From JAJRRS01 sp965230275 (GTDB lineage Bacteria > Planctomycetota > Phycisphaerae > Phycisphaerales > Phycisphaeraceae): DNA of 64,000 bases. The stretch spans positions 1 through 64,000 of the forward strand of contig CBDDKO010000001.1 of the NCBI GenBank assembly GCA_965230275.1, read 5' to 3'. The number at the start of each line of letters is the position of its first letter. Positions within the stretch are counted from its first letter, which is position 1. The notes beneath the pieces were generated by a model. That model was not told the origin of the DNA and searched no databases. It saw only the letters and a program-made list of their open reading frames with translations. Made by a program: the position numbers and the translations under genes. This document shows, piece after piece, positions 33,089 to 41,446 of this stretch.

Positions 33089-33724
33089 ATGCATAATGAC
33101 ATCCAACTGGTGTGTTTCGATCTCGGCGGTGTGCTGATCCGCTTGTGCAGCGGCTTGGACCACGCCTGCGCATTGGCGGGGGTCGAAGCGGGCATCGCGA
33201 TTTCAGATGTGGACACGGAAAACCTGTTTAAGCTGATTCGCCGAGAGGAGGTCGGCGGGTTCGACAACGGCGCGTACTATGAAGCTGCGGGGCCGCTGCT
33301 GGGGATGTCGGCACAAGACTGTCACGCGATGATGGATGCGTGGCTGTGCAGGGCGTTCCCGGGGATCGATGCGTTGATCGATTCGGTCAATCGGGCCGGG
33401 CTCCAGAGCGCGTGTCTGTCGAACACCATCGACAGCCATTGGCGGATCATGAACGACCCGTCGCATCCCAACCGGCTGCCGCTGGCTAAGCTCACATACC
33501 GCTTTGCCAGCCACCTGGTCAACGACCGGAAACCCAACAGCACGATCTACGAGCATGTCGAACGAGCGACGGGCCTGCCGCCGGAGGCGATCGTGTTCTT
33601 TGACGACACGGCTGAGAACGTCGATGCGGCCAACGCCCGGGGCTGGCACGCGTGCCAGGTCACCGATCCCGAAGACCCGGCGGGGCAGATGACTTCGTAC
33701 CTGAAACGGCATAACCTCATCTGA
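33089..33724 (+). CDS. HAD-superfamily hydrolase
   Basis: A 211-residue haloacid-dehalogenase-like protein. Motif I is CFDLGGVLIRL (nucleophile Asp in the FDLGGVL form), motif II is CLSNTI, motif III is the Lys in DRKPNSTIYEH and motif IV is VFFDDTAENVDAA. This arrangement is that of YihX-like or epoxide-hydrolase-N-like phosphatases acting on small sugar or nucleotide phosphates; the substrate is unknown. Its stop overlaps the next ATG (TGATG). TAGACT ends 10 bases before the start and no ribosome-binding site is present. Confidence 0.88.
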   Translation: MHNDIQLVCFDLGGVLIRLCSGLDHACALAGVEAGIAISDVDTENLFKLIRREEVGGFDNGAYYEAAGPLLGMSAQDCHAMMDAWLCRAFPGIDALIDSVNRAGLQSACLSNTIDSHWRIMNDPSHPNRLPLAKLTYRFASHLVNDRKPNSTIYEHVERATGLPPEAIVFFDDTAENVDAANARGWHACQVTDPEDPAGQMTSYLKRHNLI

Positions 33725-34557
33725 TGCACGACGCCCCCGACAGCCCATCCGCGAAAACCCCCCACCCGACCGTATCCGGCAAACTGATCCTGCTGGGCAC
33801 GGCGATCGGCTGCGTGATCCTGTTCTTCGTGGTCTGGCTGTCGATCCGCAGCGTGGAGCACCACCTCGACACGAGCAGGCAAGTCCTTGTCTGGGCCGAC
33901 CGTGCCGAGTGGGCCGCGCCGATGGCGATCGAGACGACACTGGTCAAGCCCAACGCCGCCAACGCCCAGTACACCTACGACAAGCCGCGCTACCGTGACC
34001 CGGGTTTTGAAGTTTCACTGGAAGAGGAGCAGGCCGTACTCGAGCTTGCCAATATCGCTCGGTCGACAAACTTCACTGATCGAGACGTGTGGGATGAGTT
34101 ATACCAGCTTGAGCGCGAGCAAACGCTCTTTTACAGAGAATACCTTCTCGCCACATGGTATGACCGGCACGGCGATTCCTCTTCGGCCGACGAGCATTAT
34201 CAGGCCGCCTTTGAAGACGTGCCGAAAGTAATTGTCATCCAATACCTCGATACCGCGGGTGAACCCGTAGCCGGGCTGGACGTCGGCACGATCGAGATCG
34301 GCTGTGACCGTGTGGTGGACGAGAAGACGCGTCTGGATCAACGGCTGGTGCTGGTATTCCCGCTGCAGAAGACCGACACGGCCGGTCGGGTATACCTGCC
34401 GGTGTATGACACGACCTATCGTCCGGTGAAGCTACCGCAACCCAAAGGCTACGACATCACCTATCAGCAAAGCGAGGGCTGGTTTAATCTGCCATCGCGG
34501 GCAGGTTCCCTAGATGCCAAGGTGATCGTGCCATCACAAACTGGAATCGCTCCATGA
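33724..34557 (+). CDS. Hypothetical membrane-anchored protein
   Basis: A 277-residue protein. A proline-rich cytoplasmic N-terminus is followed by one transmembrane helix at about 20-42 (LILLGTAIGCVILFFVVWLSI), then a large extracytoplasmic region. Residues about 85-150 are helical and charged (LEREQTLFYREYLLATWYDRHGD), and 155-275 are probably beta-rich. I recognise no family. Start and stop overlap both neighbours by 1 and 4 bases, so the HAD gene, this gene and the next form a translationally coupled operon. Confidence 0.75.
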   Translation: MHDAPDSPSAKTPHPTVSGKLILLGTAIGCVILFFVVWLSIRSVEHHLDTSRQVLVWADRAEWAAPMAIETTLVKPNAANAQYTYDKPRYRDPGFEVSLEEEQAVLELANIARSTNFTDRDVWDELYQLEREQTLFYREYLLATWYDRHGDSSSADEHYQAAFEDVPKVIVIQYLDTAGEPVAGLDVGTIEIGCDRVVDEKTRLDQRLVLVFPLQKTDTAGRVYLPVYDTTYRPVKLPQPKGYDITYQQSEGWFNLPSRAGSLDAKVIVPSQTGIAP

Positions 34558-34931
34558 CACCTGCAGTCAGAACCACGTATATCGTTCTATTCGTTGTTTT
34601 TCTGGGGCTGTCGTGCCCGCTGTTTACCTGTGCGAGTTGGTGCTTGTATGACGGTACGGTGAAGTACCCCGATCAAAAAGAGCGGTACGATGCATATGTC
34701 CAGGTTTATCAGAGTCACACCGATCCGGTGGAAGCGGCCCAGGAATGGGAGGCATTGGCAGTTCAGAAAGGTTGGCCGACGGATATACCTCAGCAGAAAG
34801 ACGACAAGGACATTCTCACTCAGAAGATTCTCAGCGGCTTCTTTGGGATCATATGTTCGATTTCGGCAATCACCGCGTTTGTCTTTGGCTTCTTGCTCTG
34901 GAGAGGTCGCACCCAAAATCCTGCTGCTTAA
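34554..34931 (+). CDS. Small membrane protein, paralogue of the 42383-43009 gene
   Basis: A 125-residue protein with two hydrophobic segments at about 8-28 and 92-116. The loop between them reads CLYDGTVKYPDQ, then DPVEAAQEWEALAVQKGWPTD, then KDDKDILTQKILSG. The same features occur in the 208-residue protein at 42383-43009 (FLYDGTVKYPLQ, EAGRAWEAFAAEKGWPTT and DKDIFTQKLLAG), which continues with an extra C-terminal domain that this one lacks. The function of the pair is unknown. It overlaps the preceding gene by 4 bases (ATGA). Confidence 0.75.
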   Translation: MTPAVRTTYIVLFVVFLGLSCPLFTCASWCLYDGTVKYPDQKERYDAYVQVYQSHTDPVEAAQEWEALAVQKGWPTDIPQQKDDKDILTQKILSGFFGIICSISAITAFVFGFLLWRGRTQNPAA

Positions 34932-34999
34932 CACTGACACCCGATGACACGATGCTCGGTCACCAGCCCGTCCATGGGGTGGTCGTGGGGCTCATGGGG
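34929..34999 (-). pseudogene. Fragment duplicating the 3' end of ygfA
   Basis: On the minus strand this stretch encodes EPHDHPMDGLVTEHRV and ends in a stop, closely matching the C-terminus of the intact cyclo-ligase at 36602 (EPHDHPMDWLVTDQRV). At DNA level 34957-34993 and 36631-36667 agree in 36 of 37 bases in direct orientation. It is a remnant and not a functional gene; the intervening gene at 35016-36572 lies exactly between the two copies. Confidence 0.8.
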
Positions 35000-35015
35000 G
35001 AGCGTATCCATTGGA

Positions 35016-36572
35016 CTACGGCCGCGTGATGCTGAAGACGATGTCGCCTTTCTTAATGTCACCATCCTCGAAACCGTCATGCCCGCCATCGTCTTCCAGG
35101 TTAAGCCCGAGGCTGTAGACAATGGCTGTATCCCCCTCGATTCTGTAGACGGGTAGTTTGCCGGTGGCGAAGTCGTTGGGCAGTTCATCAAGGTACGCAG
35201 GCACGAGTTCGTTGAGGTCTTCGGGGAAACGGCCGTGCTCGGCGTGATAGCCGCCTATAGCGAGGACGACGGGGATGAGGCCCAGTTGCATGTCATAACG
35301 AGTCTGGACATTATCCATGCCCACATAAGACACCAAGTCAATCGGTTTAAGTAGCAGATTGGTGGCGACCACTGTCGATACATTACTTGCCTGTAACTGC
35401 CGTTGCATCTCTTTTGAGACTTCACGATCAGGATCCAATATGCCTTCGGCCTGTTCAGCCCCTAATCTCAGCTTAGATTCATGGCGAGCAAAGGCGGCTT
35501 GCCGATCGCTATACGTTTCAATGCCGCTCGCGGTGATCAGTTCGTCAATACTCTGATTGATCGCGTGCAGGGTAAAGTTTGGATCATAGTCTTCCGCCGT
35601 CATCAGCTGAATCGCACGATCATCAAAATATGGTAAGCCGAAAGATCTGCCCAACTCCAATAATTTATCCGTGCGCCCCTTCCATGCATGCTGGACAGCA
35701 TCGAGCATAAACAAGCGGGCATCGTAATCATGTGTGTCCGCAAATCTAGGCGTAGGCTCAAACTGCTCAAGGGCCGAGATCATCTCCTTGGACAAGTCTG
35801 GCGTCAGGTGTTCTGAAGACGCAATCTGGGTAAGAATACGGCTAGTATAATGATCTATCGACAACCCAACTATCCAAGAAATTGCCAGGGGCTGCTTCAT
35901 TATCAAACGGGCCGACCTGCGTGTCGCCACATAATCCAACCATGCGCCGTCCATATCCCCTTTCCCAAGTTTGTATTGAGCGCGAGCCGTAAGAGCCAAC
36001 CCGACACCTCGCATCGGCCTAAGCCAAGGAAAGGGCGATGAAATCAACATCTCGTGTCCCCCGTCTTCTGCAAGCATGGGGAAAAAGAACTCAGATTTGG
36101 CGGCACCAAGGGCGAGCGAATCAAGAACTTCCTCCTGACTATCAAGCCAGCTCTTTACAAACAGAAACTCCTTTTCATCCCACGGCCGAGAGGTCACAAC
36201 GGTATACACACTCTCCATATCTACGGGGCCCTGTGCATCCCCAATCGTCGTGAAGTACTCAGGTAGCGATACGAGGGTCCTGTTGTCGATATGCAGCTCA
36301 ATACCTGCTGATACGAACGCCTTTATCCGATAGCCCGGACTCGGCCAATGGCTTTCCGGCATCGCCTTCATCAGGTCAACCGCAAAGTTGTTCTCGGGCG
36401 TAACACCTTCGCTGAGTTTCTGGTTCATGTAGGCCAGGTAGTTGATCGTGCCGTCGGGGTTGACGGGGCCGTCGATGACGGTGGTGTCGGGGCCGATTTC
36501 GAGCTTGATCTCGGCGGAGACAGGGACGGCAACTAGGATTAACAGCAGGACGATCGCGAGTGTGCGGCGCAT
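35016..36572 (-). CDS. Hypothetical secreted protein flanked by ygfA-end duplications
   Basis: A 518-residue protein with a signal peptide (TLAIVLLLILVAVPVSAE). The body is largely helical with several Trp/Pro-rich turns (MPESHWPSPGYRIKAF). The last 100 residues resemble type II secretion pseudopilin-like C-termini seen in planctomycete hypotheticals (GGYHAEHGRFPEDLNELVPAYLDELPNDFATGKLPVYRIEGDTAIVYSLGLNLEDDGG), here without an N-terminal prepilin helix. The central DNA is AT-richer than both ends. GGGAGG supports the start; longer in-frame starts would run into ygfA. It sits between an intact ygfA and a copy of the ygfA 3' end, so it was probably inserted. Confidence 0.75.
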   Translation of the reverse strand: MRRTLAIVLLLILVAVPVSAEIKLEIGPDTTVIDGPVNPDGTINYLAYMNQKLSEGVTPENNFAVDLMKAMPESHWPSPGYRIKAFVSAGIELHIDNRTLVSLPEYFTTIGDAQGPVDMESVYTVVTSRPWDEKEFLFVKSWLDSQEEVLDSLALGAAKSEFFFPMLAEDGGHEMLISSPFPWLRPMRGVGLALTARAQYKLGKGDMDGAWLDYVATRRSARLIMKQPLAISWIVGLSIDHYTSRILTQIASSEHLTPDLSKEMISALEQFEPTPRFADTHDYDARLFMLDAVQHAWKGRTDKLLELGRSFGLPYFDDRAIQLMTAEDYDPNFTLHAINQSIDELITASGIETYSDRQAAFARHESKLRLGAEQAEGILDPDREVSKEMQRQLQASNVSTVVATNLLLKPIDLVSYVGMDNVQTRYDMQLGLIPVVLAIGGYHAEHGRFPEDLNELVPAYLDELPNDFATGKLPVYRIEGDTAIVYSLGLNLEDDGGHDGFEDGDIKKGDIVFSITRP

Positions 36573-36601
36573 GGGGCCTCCCGGTGAAAGGCAAAAACGG
36601 A

Positions 36602-37174
36602 TCAATCCACACATGGTATCACACGCTGGTCGGTCACCAGCCAGTCCATGGGGTGGTCGTGGGGCTCGGCCGGGAATGTGTCGATGAGTTGCCAGTCGTA
36701 GCACAGGCCGACGGTGAGGGTGTCGGGGTGGTCGGCGAGGTAGCGGTCGTAGTGGCCGGCGCCGAAGCCGAGGCGGTGGCCGGTGTGGGTGAAGGCGAGG
36801 CCGGGCACGAGGGCGACGTCGGGGTGGTGTTCAATGGGCGCGTTGGCCGGCGGGACGGGGATACTGAACTGGCCGGGCGCATCGGGGATCAAGTCATCCA
36901 AGTTGTGGATCAGGTGGGCGTGCATGTGGCCGACCTCGTCGAGGCGCGGGACGCAGACATGCTTGCCGGTGTGCAGCAGGTGCCCGATGAGCTTGCGGGT
37001 GTCTACCTCACGGCGGGTCGAAACGTAGACAAACACCGACAAGGCATCGCGGAGCGCTTCGAGATGCATGAGGCGCTCGCGGATTACCTCTGAAGCGTCG
37101 GCGGCTTCGACCGCGGGCATGGCCTGACGTCGGGCTTTGACTTCCGTGCGGAGTTGATTCTTACTAGGTGGCAT
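36602..37174 (-). CDS. ygfA: 5-formyltetrahydrofolate cyclo-ligase
   Basis: A 190-residue enzyme converting 5-formyl-THF to 5,10-methenyl-THF with ATP. Family motifs are PPSKNQLRTEVKARRQAM at the N-terminus, KHVCVPRLDEVGHMHAH and the nucleotide-binding signature VPGLAFTHTGHRLGFGAGHYDRYL, followed by VGLCYDWQL. The start at 37174 gives a normal family length; an ATG 27 bases upstream is possible. Its terminal 37 bases are repeated at 34957-34993. Confidence 0.92.
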   Translation of the reverse strand: MPPSKNQLRTEVKARRQAMPAVEAADASEVIRERLMHLEALRDALSVFVYVSTRREVDTRKLIGHLLHTGKHVCVPRLDEVGHMHAHLIHNLDDLIPDAPGQFSIPVPPANAPIEHHPDVALVPGLAFTHTGHRLGFGAGHYDRYLADHPDTLTVGLCYDWQLIDTFPAEPHDHPMDWLVTDQRVIPCVD

Positions 37175-37222
37175 GGTCGAGACGGACACGACAAGTCGCA
37201 TCGCTTCAGGTGGAACATGGAC

Positions 37223-38110
37223 TCATTGACTTGAAAACAGCTGGATCTCTTCCTCGTCGGCGGCGTGTTCGCTGGTGGGATCGATGCGGAGGTAGCCCTT
37301 GAGCAGGTGGACGGCGAGGTAGACCAGCGGTGTGTCGATCAAGGCGGCGGTAAACTTGAAGACGTAGCCGGTGGCGATGAAAAGCCACAACTGGGGCCAG
37401 ATATCTTTGTCGGCATTCACCGGTAGCGCGTGGGCGTAGAAGTGGGTGATGGTGATGACGGCGAACGTATCGATGAACTGGCTGACCATCGTGCTGCCGT
37501 TGTTGCGGACCCAGAGCATCTTGCCTTTGGTCAGGCGCTTCCAGAAGTGGAAGATGTAGACGTCGCAGAACTGTGCGGCGAGGTAGGCGATCATGGAGGC
37601 GGTGACGGCACCGAAGGCCAGGGCGCGGACCTGGTAGAAGGTCCAGCCGGTTTCGCGGTAGGCGTTGACATCGGGATCGTACTCGGGCATGGCGGGATAC
37701 CCGCCGGGTGCGTCGTTGGGGACGAAGCCGGGCAGTTCCCCGCCGACCCATAGGATGGCGATGACCCATAGGTTAAGGATCAGGCCGACGAAGACGACGA
37801 AGTTGGCGCGTTTTCGGCCATAGAACTCGCTGATGAGGTCGGTGCAGAGGAAGGTGATGGGGTAAGGCAGGACGCCGACGGCGACGGCGAAGATCCAGGC
37901 TTCGGAATGGAAGTTGGGGACGCCCCACTGGAAGACGTTCTGCCCGTCGACGTCGCCCCAGCTTGCCAGCACGATGAAGCGGCTGATGCCCAGGATATTG
38001 AGCATCGCCAGCGTGCCGAGGAACACCCCGGCGAGGACGAGGAAGACCCGCTCCCGCCGCTGGTGGAGCACGGCGGGGCTGATCGGCGGCAGGTGCTGGC
38101 TGGTATTCAT
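37223..38110 (-). CDS. Queuosine-precursor transporter (YhhQ/DUF165 family)
   Basis: A 295-residue integral membrane protein with six or seven hydrophobic segments. It carries the family features LAMLNILGISRFI, FAVAVGVLPYPITFLCTDLISEFYGRKRAN and QFCDVYIFHFWKRLT, FIDTFAVITI. YhhQ-type proteins import preQ0/preQ1 (VUT family). The presence of queA in the same window (45134) supports a queuosine role. A periplasmic loop of about 55 residues (GELPGFVPNDAPGGYP...) is longer than in E. coli YhhQ. It lies 48 bases upstream of ygfA on the same strand. Confidence 0.87.
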   Translation of the reverse strand: MNTSQHLPPISPAVLHQRRERVFLVLAGVFLGTLAMLNILGISRFIVLASWGDVDGQNVFQWGVPNFHSEAWIFAVAVGVLPYPITFLCTDLISEFYGRKRANFVVFVGLILNLWVIAILWVGGELPGFVPNDAPGGYPAMPEYDPDVNAYRETGWTFYQVRALAFGAVTASMIAYLAAQFCDVYIFHFWKRLTKGKMLWVRNNGSTMVSQFIDTFAVITITHFYAHALPVNADKDIWPQLWLFIATGYVFKFTAALIDTPLVYLAVHLLKGYLRIDPTSEHAADEEEIQLFSSQ

Positions 38111-38238
38111 GACGTGACGCCCGCCCCGGGGTCGATGATGTTGTCCATCCTAACAGCGTGCCATGGTAGGCCCAGTGACACGGGGCCTCAACATGGGGGC
38201 GTGGTGTATGTGGTGACGCAAAAGGACGTTCTTGACGG

Positions 38239-38244
38239 TATAAT
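38239..38244 (+). promoter_or_regulatory. Consensus -10 box TATAAT ahead of the 38283 gene
   Basis: TATAAT at 38239-38244 lies 39 bases before the ATG. No clear -35 box is at 16-18 bases; TTGACG at 38232-38237 is too close. AGGAAAGG then gives a good ribosome-binding site. Confidence 0.45.
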
Positions 38245-38282
38245 TGCAGCCACAGTTCCCCCATGCAGGAAAGGCACTTTGA

Positions 38283-38978
38283 ATGGCGACCAACACGCAG
38301 GCACAGCGGATTTACGACGGCGACGGCGACCAGTTGATGACTGATCAGCAGATCCAGGAGCGCCTGATCGTCTTGCCCGGCGGTCTGCCGAGTAAGTCGG
38401 TGGATGAGTCGCCGCACATGCGGATCATGTGGGGCCATCACCTGCTGGACGACCTGGCGGCCGGGCGGTACCGGTCGTTTGTCTGTGCGGTGAATGCCGA
38501 GGACAACAGCCACGGGATCGTCAGCGAGATCGCCCAGTCGGTGAAGACCAGCCAGTGGACGCCCGAGGCGATCACGGAACATACGCGTAAATTTGCCAAC
38601 CGTGACACGGTGACGGTGATCAAGTTCGACATGGACACGATCGAGGTGCTGGGCCTGCTCCGGCCGGAGGGTCAGAAGCATCTGACGCTCAAGGACCTGA
38701 GCCACGGGATGTCGGTAGCCACGGAGATGGTGCGGCGCAAACCGACACTGCGTCGGCCGGTGGCCTCGGTCAGCTTCCTGGGGGCGCGTGCCAACGCCCT
38801 GGTCGACGAGCACGGGCAGGAGCCGAGTTTCGAGACGGTGCTGCGGATCATGTCCGATGCGGGATTCACCGGCGACGTGTACCCGGCACCTTGGATGTGG
38901 GAGTCGGCCCCGACCGGGGTGTATGCCCGGTACCCGTTCCCCGACTCGCTGGACGTGATGCGTCAGGGCGGATTCTGA
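38283..38978 (+). CDS. Conserved hypothetical protein, 231 aa
   Basis: A soluble protein of 231 residues with no signal peptide or membrane segment and a strong ribosome-binding site (AGGAAAGG). I do not recognise a domain. Notable stretches are PHMRIMWGHHLLDDLAAGRY, VCAVNAEDNSHGIVSEIA and PVASVSFLGARANALVDE. The high-GC, neighbour-like codon use and well-formed start argue that it is real. It is followed after about 105 bases by the Minf_1886-like gene on the same strand. Confidence 0.75.
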   Translation: MATNTQAQRIYDGDGDQLMTDQQIQERLIVLPGGLPSKSVDESPHMRIMWGHHLLDDLAAGRYRSFVCAVNAEDNSHGIVSEIAQSVKTSQWTPEAITEHTRKFANRDTVTVIKFDMDTIEVLGLLRPEGQKHLTLKDLSHGMSVATEMVRRKPTLRRPVASVSFLGARANALVDEHGQEPSFETVLRIMSDAGFTGDVYPAPWMWESAPTGVYARYPFPDSLDVMRQGGF

Positions 38979-39084
38979 GCCGGGCTTGTTAATCCTGGAT
39001 AAATTCACGAACCGATACTGGTTTTATGGCCGGCCCCGGCCTAATCTACAACTGAATCGCACCCTATCGTCGTGAGATAACCCC

Positions 39085-39495
39085 GTGCCCAAGAGCCTGA
39101 AACAGATTGCCCAGGAGACCGGATACGCCATCGATGCGTTCCTGTTCGTACAGCGCGGGCTGGACTTCACGGTCAAACGGATCCACGGTGAGGAGCCGGC
39201 CCGTGTGATCGCCGATGAATACGACGATCCTGCCAAGACCAGCCGGCACGTCTCCGGCCAACAGCTGTGCCTGGGCCTGCGCGACTTCGCCAAGCGGGAA
39301 TACGGCCTGCTGGCTCGGAGCGTCCTGGCGCGATGGCGCATCCACCGCAGCGAGGACTTCGGGCGGATCGTCTTCGCGATGGTCGAAGGCGGGATGATGC
39401 ACAAGACCGCAGACGACACGATCGACGACTTCGTGGACGTATTCAACTTCGACGAGGCCTTTTGCGAGCGTCTGCTGCTGGGTGGGAATGCGTAA
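39085..39495 (+). CDS. Minf_1886-family conserved protein
   Basis: A 136-residue cytoplasmic protein starting with GTG. The sequence AQETGYAIDAFLFVQRGLDFTV, SGQQLCLGLRDFAKREYGLLARSVLARWRIHRSEDFGRIVFAMVEGGMMHKTADDTIDDFVDVFNF is the pattern of the Minf_1886 family, which is widely conserved in planctomycetes and verrucomicrobia and has no known function. The length is typical. Confidence 0.82.
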   Translation: MPKSLKQIAQETGYAIDAFLFVQRGLDFTVKRIHGEEPARVIADEYDDPAKTSRHVSGQQLCLGLRDFAKREYGLLARSVLARWRIHRSEDFGRIVFAMVEGGMMHKTADDTIDDFVDVFNFDEAFCERLLLGGNA

Positions 39496-39992
39496 GCCTT
39501 GGTGCGGATATCCGGGAATACGTCACATTGCTGCCGGAATCACCCTATCGCGGGGTGAAAGCTCTCACCGATGCGGGGCACGGTGTTTGACTTAGCGTGC
39601 GTATTTAGATCAACGATCGCAAAGTCATAGCTCGCCCGCAACGCAGGCGCGGCGGACCACCGGCGGTTACCCAACAATCAATCACATAAGGACCTGCTTC
39701 CGGCTCGGTTCAGCATGACGCTGACACCCCCACTAGACTATAATATTTAGTATAAATACATTATTGTGCGTGGAGGCTGATCGCCCGTTGGCCATTGACG
39801 CTTGTACCTGTCAGCGATCCCAAACTTACCCATCACCCCCTACCTCGAGCTGACCGTCTGTCTGGAAGGTGGGCAAGTCGGCCTCTATCTTGCACAAAAA
39901 GCAATCTTAAGTCCCATAACCGGCCGACAATGATCGGTAGGTTGGGATGCGCGCGGGCATCGGCGCATGATGGGATTGCGAAAGGACCCCGG
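39496..39992. other. 497-bp intergenic region with repeats
   Basis: No gene is credible. It contains a GC box CCCGCAACGCAGGCGCGG near 39635-39652, copy 2 of the AT-rich 21-bp element at 39740-39760, and the ribosome-binding site AAAGGA for the next gene. The frame of the next gene stays open back to 39795, but that part has no conserved look. Confidence 0.65.
39740..39760 (-). repeat. 21-bp AT-rich element, copy 2
   Basis: Exact reverse-complement copy of the element at 31083-31103. The plus strand here reads ATAATATTTAGTATAAATAC plus one base. It is about 230 bases upstream of the AI-2E-type permease start. A GC box shared with the copy-3 locus lies about 90 bases to its left, in the same relative orientation. 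Confidence 0.85.
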
Positions 39993-41339
39993 ATGACTGA
40001 GCAGAACAAACCGCTTTGGATGGAACGCTGGTTTCAATTGCTGCTGGCCTCGCTGTTGTGCGTGGCGGTGGCGTCGCTGCTGGTGCCCTGGATCCTGGGG
40101 CTGATCTATGCGCTGCGGTCGGTGTTGCTGCCGTTGGTCGTGGCGCTGGGGCTGGCGTACATTTTCAACCCGATCGTGACGTGGCTGCACCGCCGGCTGA
40201 AGCTGCCGCGTTGGGCGGGGACGGGGGCGGTGCTGATCGGCGCGGGCTGGGTGATACTGATCCTGAGCCTGCTGATCCTGCCGCCGTTGATCAGCCAGGG
40301 GACGGAGCTGATCCAGAACGCCAAGACGTACCCGGATCGCCTCAGCGCCTTGCTGCAGGAGCAGAGCGAGGCGGTTGAGGACCCCGATGAGCAGATTGAC
40401 CTAGACGAAAAGGTTGTCATAGACGAACCGGAAGGCGACATTGCCGAAACCGAAGCAGATGAGGCGGTGGTTGAATCTGCGGGCGGTGAAGCGGTCGGCG
40501 GCAGTGGGATCGCTGATCAAGGCAAGCGGGCTTACGACAGGATCCGGGCGGTGATCGAAGAGGCGTTGGGCCAGGAGCGGGCGACCGAGGTGCTGGCGTC
40601 GGCGTCGGCACGGCTCGGTGAGCTGGACTGGGGGCAGGTGACACAGTTCACTTTAACATCGTTGGATGTGGGTGTGGGCGTGGTAGGCTCGGCGATCAGT
40701 CTGACCAGCTACCTGGTGTTGTCGGCTGTGATCGCGGTGTTCTGCTTCTTCTTCTTCAGTTGGAAGCTGGACAAGCTGATCGCTTGGTTCATCCCGTTCA
40801 TCCCGGCGAGCTACCGCAACGAAGTGTTGGGCGTGATGGTGCAGATGGATAAATCGGTGGCGGCGTTTATCCGCGGGCGACTGGTCCAGGCGTCGGTAAT
40901 GGCATTTATCCTGAGTTTTGGCTGGTGGCTGGCAGGTGTGCCGAGTTGGCTGCTGCTGGGCGTGTTGTCGGGGATGCTGAACCTCGTGCCGTTCGCGGCG
41001 GTGGTGGGCTTCATCGTGGCACTGGTGCTGGCGGTGATCGACGCGATGGCGGGCGGCAGCTTCACGATCTGGGTGCTTGTCTGGCCGACGGCTGTCTATG
41101 TGATCGCGCAGCTGCTGGACGGGTGGGTCGTCGAGCCGATCGTGCAGGGCAAGGCGACGGACCTGGACCCGGTGTCGGTGCTGGTGGCTGTGATGGTCGG
41201 CGGGGCGCTGGCGGGCCTGCTGGGGATGCTGATCGCGATCCCGTCGGCGGCGTGCATTAAGATCCTGTCGCGTGAGGTGATCCTGCCGAGGCTGCGGACG
41301 CTCGCGGCGGGGGAAGCCGAGGGGGTGGAGTCGTCCTGA
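39993..41339 (+). CDS. AI-2E family permease (YdiK/PerM-like)
   Basis: A 448-residue membrane protein. Two N-terminal helices (LLLASLLCVAVASLLVPWIL and SVLLPLVVALGLAYIF) lead to NPIVTWLHRRLKLPRW, the family signature, and a third helix. A long soluble loop at about 105-225 includes a strongly acidic segment (EDPDEQIDLDEKVVIDEPEGD) that is unusual for the family. Five further helices end with the conserved PIVQGKATDLDPVSVLVAVMVGGALAGLLGMLIAIPSAA. Members export small molecules, including AI-2 or sodium in a few tested cases. AAAGGA 6 bases upstream fixes the start. Confidence 0.88.
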   Translation: MTEQNKPLWMERWFQLLLASLLCVAVASLLVPWILGLIYALRSVLLPLVVALGLAYIFNPIVTWLHRRLKLPRWAGTGAVLIGAGWVILILSLLILPPLISQGTELIQNAKTYPDRLSALLQEQSEAVEDPDEQIDLDEKVVIDEPEGDIAETEADEAVVESAGGEAVGGSGIADQGKRAYDRIRAVIEEALGQERATEVLASASARLGELDWGQVTQFTLTSLDVGVGVVGSAISLTSYLVLSAVIAVFCFFFFSWKLDKLIAWFIPFIPASYRNEVLGVMVQMDKSVAAFIRGRLVQASVMAFILSFGWWLAGVPSWLLLGVLSGMLNLVPFAAVVGFIVALVLAVIDAMAGGSFTIWVLVWPTAVYVIAQLLDGWVVEPIVQGKATDLDPVSVLVAVMVGGALAGLLGMLIAIPSAACIKILSREVILPRLRTLAAGEAEGVESS

Positions 41340-41368
41340 GCGAAAAACCTTCCGGAGAAAGAAAATCC

Positions 41369-41397
41369 TTCCCCTACCGCCCCGCCGGGCGTATAAT
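41369..41397 (+). promoter_or_regulatory. Promoter-like pair ahead of the secretin-N-like gene
   Basis: TATAAT at 41392-41397 is preceded at 17 bases by TTCCCC (41369-41374), a poor -35. The start codon is 50 bases downstream. Confidence 0.45.
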
Positions 41398-41446
41398 GAT
41401 CGGCGTTAGTACGGGGACCGATACGACAACTTCAGTGAAAGGGCCG

